Shown piece after piece: positions 32,507 to 41,103 of a stretch of DNA of 64,000 nucleotides. Every line of letters starts with the position of its first letter. Position 1 is the stretch's first letter. Both the position numbers and the translations under genes were made by a program. This DNA is from Nocardioides psychrotolerans (GTDB lineage: Bacteria > Actinomycetota > Actinomycetes > Propionibacteriales > Nocardioidaceae). The notes beneath the pieces were generated by a model. It was not told where the DNA came from and ran no database searches. It worked only from the letters and a program-made list of their open reading frames with translations. Location of the stretch: positions 34,626 through 98,625 of the forward strand of contig NZ_FOQG01000016.1 of NCBI RefSeq assembly GCF_900113685.1. Direction: 5' to 3'.

Positions 32507-33091
32507 TCAGGCGTGCTTGCGGTGGACCACCTGGGCGGCCTGCCATTCGGCAGTGACGACGTCCAGCTCCTGCTCGAGCTCGGCGACCCGCACGATCGCG
32601 AGCGCGGCGCGCTCCTCGGCGTCGTCGAGGCGGGAGGTGAGGGACGCCGTCACGCGCTCGGCGTCGTCGGCACGCAGCTGCTCCTCGAGCAGCTGGCGGT
32701 GGGCATCGATCAGGCGGGCCTGTGCCTCGAGCAGATCCCGCTCGAGCTCGCTGATCGTGGACCCCTGCGCGTCGATGCGGGCCGTGACGGATGCGACGAA
32801 GGTGGCCTGCTCGGCGTTGCGCTCGACGGTCAGCTCGAGGTAGGCCTGTGCCTGCTCGACCCGGTCGCGGGCGGCCTCGCGGCGCGACACCGCGAGCTCG
32901 GTGTGGGTGATGCGGGTGGCCGCGGCGCCGAGGACGACGGCCAGGCCGGCGGCGAGCGTGGCGAGGAGCCACGACCCGCTGAGGGCTGCACCCAGGGTGG
33001 CGAGGGCAGCGAAGACGAGCAACATGACAGCGACAACCAGTCGGGTGGACCGCTGGCGTCGGCGCATGGGCGTGCTTGACAGGGAAGTCAT
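32507..33091 (-). CDS. Small membrane protein with long coiled coil, unknown function
   Basis: This 194-residue protein has two adjacent N-terminal helices (LVVAVMLLVFAALATLGAAL and WLLATLAAGLAVVLGAAATR), then about 130 residues of heptad-like, Glu/Arg/Ala-rich coiled coil (QAYLELTVERNAEQ ... LERDLLEAQARLIDAHRQLL). The coiled coil is probably cytosolic. ATG 33091 is preceded by TAACCT at 6 nt (leaderless, 33098-33103). No family is recognised. It lies between the transporter/GNAT region and the DUF3180-folK block. Confidence 0.78.
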   Translation of the reverse strand: MTSLSSTPMRRRQRSTRLVVAVMLLVFAALATLGAALSGSWLLATLAAGLAVVLGAAATRITHTELAVSRREAARDRVEQAQAYLELTVERNAEQATFVASVTARIDAQGSTISELERDLLEAQARLIDAHRQLLEEQLRADDAERVTASLTSRLDDAEERAALAIVRVAELEQELDVVTAEWQAAQVVHRKHA

Positions 33092-33225
33092 GGCGCGAGG
33101 TTAGGCGTGGTCACAGCCCCGTCGGCGCCGACGCGCCGCGTCGCTGGCGTGTCCGTCGACACCCCTCGGAGGATTTCCCTCCTGTCACACGCGCCCCAGT
33201 GGCCTCGGTCGGCAGGGTGTCAGCC

Positions 33226-33744
33226 TCAGGACCGCTCGTCCGACCGCACCCGGCACGCCCGCTCGAGCAGCAGCGCGGCGACAACGGTGAGCACCCCACC
33301 GACGAACGCGACGCCCGAGCGGATCATCCGCTCGTCGGCGAGTTCGGCCTCGGCGCCGATCCAGCTCACCGCGTAGCCGAGGTAGCCGGCGCCGGCGAGC
33401 GCGCCCACCAGCGCACAGGCGCGGGCGAGGACCAGGCGGTTGACGGCCTGGTGGGGCTCGAGGCGCTCGCGGCGCACGTGCACCGAGCGCCAGGTGGCGT
33501 GGGCGGTCACACCCAGGATCGCCGCGACCAGCAGCAGGGCGAGGGGCTGGGCCCAGGAGACGATCGGGGCGGTGCTGTCGAACCAGTCGGCCACGGGTCT
33601 CACCAGGAGGCCCACGACCAGCCCGGCGAGAGCCCAGGCGCCGACCACCTGGGGTGGGGTCGGGCGCAAGGTGCCCCCGGGCGCCCCGTCGGGCTCCCGA
33701 CCGGAGGGCGCCCCTCCGGGTGGCGGGTCAGCGTGCGGCGCCAA
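33226..33744 (-). CDS. DUF3180 domain membrane protein
   Basis: This protein of about 172 residues has four predicted helices (WALAGLVVGLLVRPV, PLALLLVAAILGVTAHA, LVLARACALVGALAGAGYLG, SGVAFVGGVLTVVAALLLE) and the DUF3180 landmark RLVLARACALVGAL. Function is unknown, but the gene sits just after folK in most actinobacteria (Rv3605c in M. tuberculosis). The start is uncertain: a TTG at 33744 sits right before the folK stop; another TTG (33671) gives a shorter form beginning at RPTPPQVV. The Pro/Gly-rich N-terminus favours the shorter form. Confidence 0.82.
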   Translation of the reverse strand: MAPHADPPPGGAPSGREPDGAPGGTLRPTPPQVVGAWALAGLVVGLLVRPVADWFDSTAPIVSWAQPLALLLVAAILGVTAHATWRSVHVRRERLEPHQAVNRLVLARACALVGALAGAGYLGYAVSWIGAEAELADERMIRSGVAFVGGVLTVVAALLLERACRVRSDERS

Positions 33745-33747
33745 GCG

Positions 33748-34317
33748 TCACTCGACGTCGAGCGCGAGGTCCTCGCGCAGGACGAGCCCGTCGGTGCCGA
33801 TCTGGGCCAGCAGGTCGGCGATCGGACCCTGGTCGGGGAGCACGGCGTCGGGCTCGAGGTCGAACCACGGCTTGAGCACGAAGGCGCGCTGCGCAGCACG
33901 CGGGTGCGGCAGGCGCAGGTGCTCGTCGTCGCTGCGGCGGTCGCCCACGACGATCAGGTCGACGTCGAGGGTGCGGGGAGCATTGGCCACGTCGCTGCGC
34001 TCGCGGTCGAAGGCGTCCTCGACGGCCAGCGCCCGGTCCATCAGCCGGTTGGCGGCCAGCGTGGTGTCGATGAGCAGGACCGCGTTGAGGTAGGTGTCGG
34101 CACCAGCGGGGGAGTCGACGGGCTCGGTCTCGTAGACCGGCGAGACGCCGGTGACCCACACCTCCGGGGTGTCGGCGATGGCCCCGACGGCACCCTGGAT
34201 GCTCGCGAGACGGTCTCCGAGGTTGGAGCCCAGAGCCAGCACCGCTCGGCGGATCGGGCGCATCTCACCGGTGAGGGTGTCGGCGTCGATGATGTGGGGG
34301 TTGGGGGTCTCAGTCAC
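33748..34317 (-). CDS. folK: 2-amino-4-hydroxy-6-hydroxymethyldihydropteridine diphosphokinase
   Basis: FolK transfers pyrophosphate from ATP to hydroxymethyl-dihydropterin. The 189-residue protein has AVLALGSNLGDRLASIQGAV, SPVYETEPV, YLNAVLLIDT and the HPPK signature RTLDVDLIVVGD, followed by LRLPHPRAAQRAFVLKPW. The GTG start at 34317 overlaps the folB stop (GTGA). Confidence 0.95.
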   Translation of the reverse strand: MTETPNPHIIDADTLTGEMRPIRRAVLALGSNLGDRLASIQGAVGAIADTPEVWVTGVSPVYETEPVDSPAGADTYLNAVLLIDTTLAANRLMDRALAVEDAFDRERSDVANAPRTLDVDLIVVGDRRSDDEHLRLPHPRAAQRAFVLKPWFDLEPDAVLPDQGPIADLLAQIGTDGLVLREDLALDVE

Positions 34318-34685
34318 TGCGGCCCTCGCCTTTTCCGGGTGATAGTCAGGGCGACGTCCGAGAACGTCGCCTCGATAGGGGCATCCGGCTTGTGCACCGT
34401 GACCCGCGCCCATTCAACACGGGCGTCCAACAGGCAGACGTCCGCTATCCGCTGGACGAGGGTCTCGATCAGATCGACCGGATCTTTCTCCACGGCGGCT
34501 TTCACCGAGAGCACGAGACTCCCGTAGTCCACCGTGTCGCGCAAGTCGTCGGAAGCGGCCGCGGGCGCGGTGTCGAAGCCCAGCGCGAGATCGATCACGA
34601 ACGGCTGGCCCTCCCGCTTCTCGAACTCGAACACGCCGTGGTGCCCGAAGCACTCGATCCCGCAGATCAGCAGCTCGTCGGTCAT
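34314..34685 (-). CDS. folB: Dihydroneopterin aldolase
   Basis: FolB cleaves dihydroneopterin to hydroxymethyl-dihydropterin and glycolaldehyde. The 123-residue protein has ICGIECFGHHGVFEFEKREGQ with the catalytic-region Tyr/His/Glu set, TVDYGSLVLSVKAAVEKD and the pterin-binding LIETLVQRIAD, then HKPDAPIEATFSDVAL. Overlaps with folP upstream (ATGA) and folK downstream (GTGA) make folP-folB-folK one coupled unit. Confidence 0.95.
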   Translation of the reverse strand: MTDELLICGIECFGHHGVFEFEKREGQPFVIDLALGFDTAPAAASDDLRDTVDYGSLVLSVKAAVEKDPVDLIETLVQRIADVCLLDARVEWARVTVHKPDAPIEATFSDVALTITRKRRGPQ

Positions 34686-35521
34686 GGTGACTCCGTCTCT
34701 CGTCGGTCGTGGAGGGCGTTCATCCGGTCCAGCACGCGCAGGGCGTCGCGGCTCGCGCGCACGTCGTGGACGCGCACGCCCCACACCCCCCGCTGTGCCA
34801 GCAGGAGCGTCAGGGCCAGCCCGGCGGACTCGCGCTCGTCGACCGGCCGGGAGATCCCCTCGGGGTTGCTCAGCAGGGCACCGAGGAAGCTCTTGCGGCT
34901 CGCGCCGACCAGCAGCGGGAAGCCCAGCGAGGCAATCTGGGTCAGCCCCTGCAGCAGCTGCCAGTTGTGGTCGGGCCGCTTGGCGAAGCCCAGGCCGGGG
35001 TCCAGCACCACCCGGTCGTCCGGGATGCCCGCCGCGCGGATCGCCGTCACCCGCTCGGCCAGCTCGGAGCGCACCGCGGCGACCACACCTCCCGGTCCGT
35101 CGTAGGACGCGAGGTCGGCCATGCGGTCGGAGTGCGCACGCCAGTGCATCGCGACGTACGACGCCCGCGAGGCCGCCACCACCTCCAGGATGCGGGGGTC
35201 GGCGAGGCCGCCGGAGACGTCGTTGACGATCCCGGCACCGGCCTCGATCGCCGCCCGGGCCACCTCGGACCGCATCGTGTCGACCGAGACGAGGGCACCG
35301 TCCGCGGTGAGGGCCTCGATCACGGGCACCACCCGGTCGAGCTCCTCGTCGAGCACGGGCCGGGTGGCCCCGGGGCGCGTCGACTCGCCGCCGATGTCGA
35401 GGATGTCGGCGCCCTCGGCGCGCAGCCGGCGGCCGTGGGCGACGGCACCGGCGGTGTCGGCGTGCTGACCCCCGTCGGAGAACGAGTCCGGGGTGACGTT
35501 GACGACCCCCATCACGAGCAT
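34682..35521 (-). CDS. folP: Dihydropteroate synthase
   Basis: FolP joins 4-aminobenzoate to the pterin pyrophosphate and is the sulfonamide target. The 279-residue TIM barrel shows MGVVNVTPDSFSDGG (loop 1), DIGGESTRPGA (loop 2), IVNDVSGG, ASYVAMHWRA, VVLDPGLGFAKRPDHNW and VGASRKSFLG with the substrate-site SRK. ATG 35521 is used; a GTG two codons upstream is possible. It overlaps folB by 4 bp. Confidence 0.95.
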   Translation of the reverse strand: MLVMGVVNVTPDSFSDGGQHADTAGAVAHGRRLRAEGADILDIGGESTRPGATRPVLDEELDRVVPVIEALTADGALVSVDTMRSEVARAAIEAGAGIVNDVSGGLADPRILEVVAASRASYVAMHWRAHSDRMADLASYDGPGGVVAAVRSELAERVTAIRAAGIPDDRVVLDPGLGFAKRPDHNWQLLQGLTQIASLGFPLLVGASRKSFLGALLSNPEGISRPVDERESAGLALTLLLAQRGVWGVRVHDVRASRDALRVLDRMNALHDRRETESP

Positions 35522-35530
35522 CGGCACGAC

Positions 35531-36484
35531 CTACGGGGCGTCGGGCGGGGCGTCGGGCGGGGCGTCAGAGTGGGCACCGGACTGGGCGCCGGCGTAGCGC
35601 TCGGCGAGCACCGAGCGCCGGTTGGTGCCCTCGGTGTTGCGGCCCTTCTCGATGAAGACGAGGTTGTGATAGCAGTGCACGGCCACGACGTGGAGGTCGG
35701 CGTAGGTCGGCGCGTAGGACTCGTCGACGTACTCCTCGTGGTTGAGGCCGTCGACGAGGTCCTTCACCAGCGCCATCGTGGTCGTGGGGTCGTGCCGTTC
35801 GTCGCTGCCGCCCCACTCGGGCCAGTAGGAGGTCTGGGTGTCCTCGATGGCGTAGATGCCGCCGTCCTCGAGGAGCGGGAAGAGGATTCGGAAGGTCTCT
35901 CGGATGTGCTCGGGGCGGTGGCTGCCGTCGTCGATGACCACGCGCAACGGACCCTTCTTCTCCGCGACGATCCGCTCCAGCACCTCGGGGTCGACCTGGC
36001 TGCCCTGGTAGGTGTCGATGCGCGGGGCCCGGACGAACGACTTGTCCTCGATATCGAGCCCGATGATCTGGGCCCTCGGGAAGAAGAACTTCCACATCCG
36101 CAGCGACGCCCCGCCCCGCCCCTGCTTGACGTAGCCCCCGATGCCGATCTCGAGCAGCGTGAACCGCTCGCCGCGCAGGTGCTCGAGGTGGCGCTGGTAG
36201 TGGGTCGTGTAGAAGTGCAGGCCGTGCTTGTCGGTGCCGAAGTGCTGGGCCAGGTCGGTCAGCGACATCGCCTGGAGCTCACGACGCCGGCGCTGGGCCT
36301 CGGTGAGCTCGGCCTCCTTCGGCTCCGGCAGCGGCATCGCCTTCGCGGTCGGCGTACGCCGGGCCGCCGGCGCCGCCGCGGGGGCCGGGGCGCCCCTGAG
36401 CCGCGCCCACGCGCGGGGTCCCACCAGCGGCTTCACGACGCGGACGGCGGCCCTCTTGGCCGTGTCGATCATGGGGTTCGACAC
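35531..36484 (-). CDS. Class I SAM-dependent methyltransferase (macrocin O-methyltransferase-like)
   Basis: This protein of about 317 residues has a basic N-terminus and Pro/Ala linker, then MSLTDLAQHFGTDKHG, FTLLEIGIGGYVKQGRGGAS (SAM motif I), IIGLDIEDKSF, RVVIDDGSHRPEHIRETF and IYAIEDTQTSYWPEWGG. These resemble O-methyltransferases of sugars in macrolide and glycan tailoring. The tail repeats APPD. The GTG at 36484 has GAGGAG 8 nt upstream. It sits between folP and folE, breaking the usual folE-folP-folB-folK series; it may belong to glycan decoration with the other glycosyltransferases nearby. Confidence 0.82.
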   Translation of the reverse strand: MSNPMIDTAKRAAVRVVKPLVGPRAWARLRGAPAPAAAPAARRTPTAKAMPLPEPKEAELTEAQRRRRELQAMSLTDLAQHFGTDKHGLHFYTTHYQRHLEHLRGERFTLLEIGIGGYVKQGRGGASLRMWKFFFPRAQIIGLDIEDKSFVRAPRIDTYQGSQVDPEVLERIVAEKKGPLRVVIDDGSHRPEHIRETFRILFPLLEDGGIYAIEDTQTSYWPEWGGSDERHDPTTTMALVKDLVDGLNHEEYVDESYAPTYADLHVVAVHCYHNLVFIEKGRNTEGTNRRSVLAERYAGAQSGAHSDAPPDAPPDAP

Positions 36485-36562
36485 TGACGCCACTCCTCTG
36501 GTCGGGCCCGCGAGGGTCCCCTGGTCTCGGGTCGCGTCACGCTACCAAGCGCGGCGACGAGG

Positions 36563-37177
36563 TCAGCGACGGCTGCTGTGGATCAGCGCCATCGCCTCGG
36601 CGCGCGTGGGGCCGTTGTGCATGATCCCGCGCACCGCGGAGGTGATCGTGCGGGCGCCGGCCTTGCGCACCCCGCGCATGGTCATGCACAGGTGCTCGGC
36701 CTCGATCACGACGATCACGCCGCGCGCCTCGAGGATCTCCATGAGGGCGTCGGCCACCTGCGTGGTGAGCCGCTCCTGGACCTGCGGCCGCTTGGCGTAG
36801 ACGTCGACGAGGCGGGCCAGCTTTGACAGGCCGGTGATCAGGCCGGACTCGGCCGGGATGTAGCCGACGTGGGCGACGCCGGTGAAAGGCACCAGGTGGT
36901 GCTCGCACATCGACCACAGCTCGATGTCACGCACCAGCACCATCTCGTCGTGGCCCAGGTCGAAGGTCGTCGTGAGGACTTCCTCGGGCGTCTGGCGCAG
37001 GCCCTGGGTCAGCTCGGCGTAGGCGCGGGCAACGCGGGCCGGGGTGTCCAGCAGACCCTCCCGAGTAGGGTCCTCACCGATCGCGTAGAGCAGCTCGCGG
37101 ATCGCGGCCTCGGCGCGCGGGTGGTCGAACTCCGGCACGGTGGACGGGTCGATGGTCAGCGAGATGGGGTCGGTCAT
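36563..37177 (-). CDS. folE: GTP cyclohydrolase I
   Basis: FolE opens GTP to dihydroneopterin triphosphate, the first step of folate synthesis. The 204-residue protein has the zinc ligands C and H in [13 protein letters not shown] and the second Cys in [15 protein letters not shown], plus [20 protein letters not shown]. The length fits the short bacterial form. It follows ftsH in the same direction with a 77-bp gap. Confidence 0.97.
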   Translation of the reverse strand: MTDPISLTIDPSTVPEFDHPRAEAAIRELLYAIGEDPTREGLLDTPARVARAYAELTQGLRQTPEEVLTTTFDLGHDEMVLVRDIELWSMCEHHLVPFTGVAHVGYIPAESGLITGLSKLARLVDVYAKRPQVQERLTTQVADALMEILEARGVIVVIEAEHLCMTMRGVRKAGARTITSAVRGIMHNGPTRAEAMALIHSSRR

Positions 37178-37254
37178 GAAGGGTCCTGTCTGGGAGTGCT
37201 GCTGGAACGCTGCCGACGTACGCCGTGGTGGGACCCGTCCCGAGGGGTCGAGCC

Positions 37255-39315
37255 TCAGCCCGGGAGCCCCGGCCCCGGCTGCTCGGAACTCCCACCCGCG
37301 GGGGTCCCGCCGTGCACGTCGCCGCCGGAGCCCGGGGGCGTGAGGATGACGCCGGCCTCGGCCTTCTCGGCCGCGAGCCCGTTGGCGGCGGCCCGGTCGC
37401 GGATCTCCTGCGGGATCTCCACCGGGGGGATCGCCGAGGGGTTGCGGTGCGGCGACCCGGTCCAGGCCGGGCGCTCGGGGCGACGACGCAGGGGCACGAA
37501 GACCTCCGCGATCTCGGCCTTGTCGAGCGTCTCGCGGTCGAGGAGCGCGAGGACCAGGTCGTCGAGCACGTCGCGGTTCTCCTCGAGGATGTCGAAGGCC
37601 TCCTGGTGCGCGACGGCGAGGAACTTCTTGGTCTCCTCGTCGACGATCCCCGCGATCTCCTCGGAGTAGTTGCGCTGGTGGCCCATGTCTCGACCCAGGA
37701 ACGGCTCGCCCTGGGTCTCCCCGAGCTTGATCGCGCCGAGGCGGTCGGTCATGCCGTACTGGGTCACCATCGCGCGGGCCAGGCTGGTGGCCTTCTCGAT
37801 GTCGTTGCCGGCACCCGTGGTCGGGTCGTGGAAGACCATCTCCTCCGCCGCGCGACCGCCGAGCATGTAGGCCAGCTGGTCGAGCATCTCCGAGCGGGTC
37901 TGGGAGTACTTGTCCTCGTCGGGTAGCACCATCGTGTAGCCCAGCGCGCGACCTCGCGGGAGGATCGTGATCTTGTGCACCGGGTCGGTGCCGGGGAGCG
38001 CCGCGGCGACGAGGGCGTGGCCGCCCTCGTGGTAGGCGGTGATGAGCTTCTCCTTCTCGCTCATCAGCCGCGAGCTGCGCTGCGGGCCCGCGATGACGCG
38101 GTCGATCGCCTCGTCGAGGGCGCCGTCGGTGATCATCTTCTCGTTGTTCCGGGCCGTGAGCAGGGCTGCCTCGTTGAGGACGTTGGCCAGGTCGGCGCCG
38201 GTGAAGCCCGGCGTACGACGCGCGATCGACTTCAGGTCGATGTCGATCGCCATCGGCTTGCCGCGCGAGTGGACCTGGAGGATCTTGTGGCGACCGGCCA
38301 GGTCGGGGGCGTCGACACCGATCTGGCGGTCGAAGCGTCCCGGACGCAGCAGCGCTGGGTCGAGCACGTCGGGACGGTTGGTCGCCGCGATCAGGATGAC
38401 CCCGCCGCGCACGTCGAAGCCGTCCATCTCGACGAGGAGCTGGTTGAGGGTCTGCTCGCGCTCGTCGTGACCGCCGCCCATGCCGGCGCCGCGGTGGCGA
38501 CCGACCGCGTCGATCTCGTCGATGAAGACGATCGCCGGAGCGTTCTCCTTGGCCTGCTCGAACAGGTCGCGGACGCGGCTGGCGCCGACACCGACGAACA
38601 TCTCGACGAAGTCGGACCCGGAGATGGAGTAGAACGGGACTCCAGCCTCGCCGGCGACGGCGCGCGCGAGGAGTGTCTTGCCGGTGCCCGGAGGGCCGTA
38701 GAGCAGGACGCCCTTGGGGATCTTGGCGCCGACGGCCTGGAACTTGGCGGGCTCCTGGAGGAACTCCTTGATCTCGCCGAGCTCCTCGATGGCCTCGTTG
38801 CAGCCGGCGACGTCGGCGAACGTCGTCTTGGGCATGTCCTTGGTGATCAGCTTGGCCTTGGACTTGCCGAACTGCATGACACCGCGGCCGCCGCCGCCCT
38901 GGACCTGGTTCATCAGGAAGAGGAAGAGCAGGACGATCAGCGCGAAGGGCAGGAGCGTGGCCAGGATCGTCCCGAGCAGGCTGGGCTGGGGGTTCTCGGA
39001 GTTGGACTCCTCGATCGTCTTGTCGGCCACCGCGCGGTCGACGGCCGCGATGATGCCTTGCTGCTGGCCGGCGACGTAGTAGGCCATGACGTCCGGGCCG
39101 GTCTCACGGACCCCGGAGTCCAGCGTGGCCTGGATGACCTGGTCACCGTCGATGAACGAGATCTCCTTGACCTCGCCCTTCTCGATGTAGGCCTCCATGC
39201 GCGAGGTCGAGACCTCGTCATAGCCGCCACCGGGGGCGAGGAACTGGAGGGCGAGGAGCACCGCCACGACGGCGAACGCGATCCACACCCAGGGACCCTT
39301 GAAAATGCGTTTCAC
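37255..39315 (-). CDS. ftsH: ATP-dependent zinc metalloprotease FtsH
   Basis: FtsH is the membrane AAA protease for misfolded and regulatory proteins. The 686-residue protein has TM1 ([17 protein letters not shown]), a short periplasmic domain, TM2 ([21 protein letters not shown]), an AAA module ([40 protein letters not shown]) and the zinc site HEGGH, a variant of the more usual HEAGH that still matches HExxH. The C-terminus is rich in Pro/Gly. The GTG at 39315 is chosen because TM1 starts directly after VKRIFKGPW and a purine-rich GAGAAG precedes it. Confidence 0.96.
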   Translation of the reverse strand: MKRIFKGPWVWIAFAVVAVLLALQFLAPGGGYDEVSTSRMEAYIEKGEVKEISFIDGDQVIQATLDSGVRETGPDVMAYYVAGQQQGIIAAVDRAVADKTIEESNSENPQPSLLGTILATLLPFALIVLLFLFLMNQVQGGGGRGVMQFGKSKAKLITKDMPKTTFADVAGCNEAIEELGEIKEFLQEPAKFQAVGAKIPKGVLLYGPPGTGKTLLARAVAGEAGVPFYSISGSDFVEMFVGVGASRVRDLFEQAKENAPAIVFIDEIDAVGRHRGAGMGGGHDEREQTLNQLLVEMDGFDVRGGVILIAATNRPDVLDPALLRPGRFDRQIGVDAPDLAGRHKILQVHSRGKPMAIDIDLKSIARRTPGFTGADLANVLNEAALLTARNNEKMITDGALDEAIDRVIAGPQRSSRLMSEKEKLITAYHEGGHALVAAALPGTDPVHKITILPRGRALGYTMVLPDEDKYSQTRSEMLDQLAYMLGGRAAEEMVFHDPTTGAGNDIEKATSLARAMVTQYGMTDRLGAIKLGETQGEPFLGRDMGHQRNYSEEIAGIVDEETKKFLAVAHQEAFDILEENRDVLDDLVLALLDRETLDKAEIAEVFVPLRRRPERPAWTGSPHRNPSAIPPVEIPQEIRDRAAANGLAAEKAEAGVILTPPGSGGDVHGGTPAGGSSEQPGPGLPG

Positions 39316-39482
39316 AGACTTCTCTTCGCTTGTACTGGGCCTGCCGGCGTGAGCCCAGGACGGAAAACTCGACGGTACACGGCATCCACAGTGCACAGTC
39401 TCTCAGGCACATGGGTGGAACGAGCCCGCGGGCGCAGTCGTTCCGAGTTCCCGGGAGCACGGGCGAAGCGAGTACTCCCCAG

Positions 39483-39501
39483 GGAAGGACGAAGTCCTTC
39501 C
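39483..39501 (-). terminator. Hairpin after the PRPP synthetase gene
   Basis: GGAAGGAC-GAA-GTCCTTCC: a perfect 8-bp stem, 2 bp after the stop codon at 39504. It may terminate the hpt/PRPP synthetase transcript. The remaining 168 bp up to ftsH hold no gene. Confidence 0.6.
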
Positions 39502-39503
39502 AC

Positions 39504-40481
39504 TCAGTCGAACAGCCGCGGCTGGGGCGAGGCGTGGGCGGGGTCGACCCCGTCGAAGAGGCTGCTGACCGACTCACCGCCGTGGATGCGCTCGATGGCC
39601 GTGGCGAAGAGTCCGGCGACGGAGCGGGTGCGCAGCTCCGGCCACCCGGCGGGCCCGGGCACCGTGTCGGTGGTGACGACCTCGGAGATCATCGGGTGCC
39701 CGCGCAGCCGCTCGATGGCCTTGCCGACGAACAGGCCGTGGGTGCAGGCGATGGCCGCCTCGGTGCAGCCCTCGTCGGCGAGCCGGTCGAGCAGCTCGAG
39801 GATCGAGCCGCCGGTGGCGATCTCGTCGTCGAGCACGATGGCGCGCTTGCCGGACACGTCGCCGACGATCGCGTCGATGATGACCTTGTCGTCGGCGAGG
39901 CGCTTCTTGCTGCCGGCCGCCACGGGCAGACCCAGCAGGCGGGCGAACTGGGTGGCGGTCTTGGCGTTGCCGAAGTCGGGCGATACCACCACGGCATCGG
40001 TGAGGTCCTGGCCCAGGAAGTGGTCGGCCAGCTCGCCCAGTGCCGTCAGGTGGTCGACCGGCACGGAGAAGAAGCCGTGGACCTGCGGGGCGTGGAGGTT
40101 CATCGTGATGACCCGGTCGACACCTGCGGCGCCCAGCAGGTCGGCGACCAGGCGGCCCCCGATCGAGATGCGGGAGGCGTCCTTCTTGTCCGAGCGCGCG
40201 TAGGCGTAGTAGGGCACCACCGCGGTGATCGAGGCGGCCGAGGCGCCGCGGGCGGCGTCGATCATGAGGAGCAGCTCCATCAGGTGCTCCTGCGTCGGCG
40301 GCGACAGGGGCTGGACCAGGTAGACGTCGCGCTGGCGGCAGTTGGCCTGGAGTTGGGCCTGGAGGCAGTCGTTGGAGAAACGGGTCAGCTCGACGGCCGA
40401 GAGGCCGATCCCGAGGTGCTCACAGATGCCGGTGGCCAACTCGTGGTGGGCACTTCCGCTGAAGACGACGATCTCGCGCAC
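39504..40481 (-). CDS. Ribose-phosphate pyrophosphokinase (PRPP synthetase) family
   Basis: This 325-residue protein makes PRPP from ribose-5-phosphate and ATP, or is a close paralogue. Visible are VVFSGSAHHELATGI, TRFSNDCLQAQL, YLVQPLSPP, VPYYAYARSDKK (ATP region), MNLHAPQVHGFF and the PRPP loop IVLDDEIATGGSI. The usual class I enzyme has DRK and FSNGE in these positions, so FSNDC and DDEIATGGS mark a divergent copy; the housekeeping prs may be elsewhere. It is 66 bp downstream of hpt, which uses PRPP. Confidence 0.86.
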   Translation of the reverse strand: MREIVVFSGSAHHELATGICEHLGIGLSAVELTRFSNDCLQAQLQANCRQRDVYLVQPLSPPTQEHLMELLLMIDAARGASAASITAVVPYYAYARSDKKDASRISIGGRLVADLLGAAGVDRVITMNLHAPQVHGFFSVPVDHLTALGELADHFLGQDLTDAVVVSPDFGNAKTATQFARLLGLPVAAGSKKRLADDKVIIDAIVGDVSGKRAIVLDDEIATGGSILELLDRLADEGCTEAAIACTHGLFVGKAIERLRGHPMISEVVTTDTVPGPAGWPELRTRSVAGLFATAIERIHGGESVSSLFDGVDPAHASPQPRLFD

Positions 40482-40547
40482 GTGGCTGCTTCCGGTCGGG
40501 GCGCTCGGGGTTCTCGAGGGTGGTCCGCCCGTGACCGGGCGGTGAGA

Positions 40548-41099
40548 TCAGGAGTAGACGTGGGGGGCGAGCGTGCCGATGTCGCGCAGGTTGCGGTAGC
40601 GCTCGCGGTAGTCCAGGCCGTAGCCGACGACGAACTCGTTGGGGATGTCCCAGCCGACGTACTTCACGTCGACAGGCATCTGGAGCGCCTCGGGCTTGCG
40701 GAGCAGCGTGCAGATCTGGACGCTCGCGGGGTTGCGGCTGCTCAGGTTGGACGACAGCCACGACAGGGTCAGGCCGGTGTCGATGATCTCGTCGACGATC
40801 ACGACGTGGCGCCCGGAGATGTCGGTGTCGAGGTCCTTGAGGATCCGGACGACGCCCGAGCTCTTGGTGCCCGAGCCGTAGGAGGAGACCGCCATCCAGT
40901 CCATCTCGACGTGGCGGGTGAACGCCCTGGCCATGTCGGCCATGACCATCACCGCACCGCGCAGGATGCCGACGATCAACAGCTCCTTGCCGTCGTAGTC
41001 GGTCTCGATCTCCTGGGCCAGCTCGCCGATCCGCTCCAGGATCTGCTCCTCGGTGAAGAGGACGTTGACGAGGTCGTTGTCCACGTGTGCGGCATCCAT
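40548..41099 (-). CDS. hpt: Hypoxanthine phosphoribosyltransferase
   Basis: Hpt salvages hypoxanthine (and guanine) with PRPP to IMP or GMP. The 183-residue protein has ELLIVGILRGAVMVMADM, the flexible loop SYGSGTKSSG, the PRPP motif VVIVDEIIDTGLTLSWL and KYVGWDIPNEFVVGYGLDY. ATG 41099 is chosen because the tilS stop lies only 4 bp upstream. tilS-hpt adjacency is widespread in bacteria and continues towards ftsH. Confidence 0.95.
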   Translation of the reverse strand: MDAAHVDNDLVNVLFTEEQILERIGELAQEIETDYDGKELLIVGILRGAVMVMADMARAFTRHVEMDWMAVSSYGSGTKSSGVVRILKDLDTDISGRHVVIVDEIIDTGLTLSWLSSNLSSRNPASVQICTLLRKPEALQMPVDVKYVGWDIPNEFVVGYGLDYRERYRNLRDIGTLAPHVYS

Positions 41100-41103
41100 G
41101 GCG

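Noticed and set aside
33168..33182. GGAGG/CCTCC small hairpin after the DUF3180 gene
   Set aside because: The 5-bp stem is too weak to call a terminator.
24251..33225. Genomic island or prophage
   Set aside because: No integrase, transposase, tRNA or attachment site was found, and GC content and codon use resemble the flanks. It is treated as a variable segment only.
39417..39444. GGAACGA/TCGTTCC inverted repeat upstream of ftsH
   Set aside because: It has only 7-bp arms with a 14-nt gap and is found once; it is not distinguishable from chance in this base composition.
37975..40203. 742-codon frame opposite ftsH and the PRPP synthetase gene
   Set aside because: Antisense shadow of two proven genes, spanning their intergenic region, with no recognisable domain.
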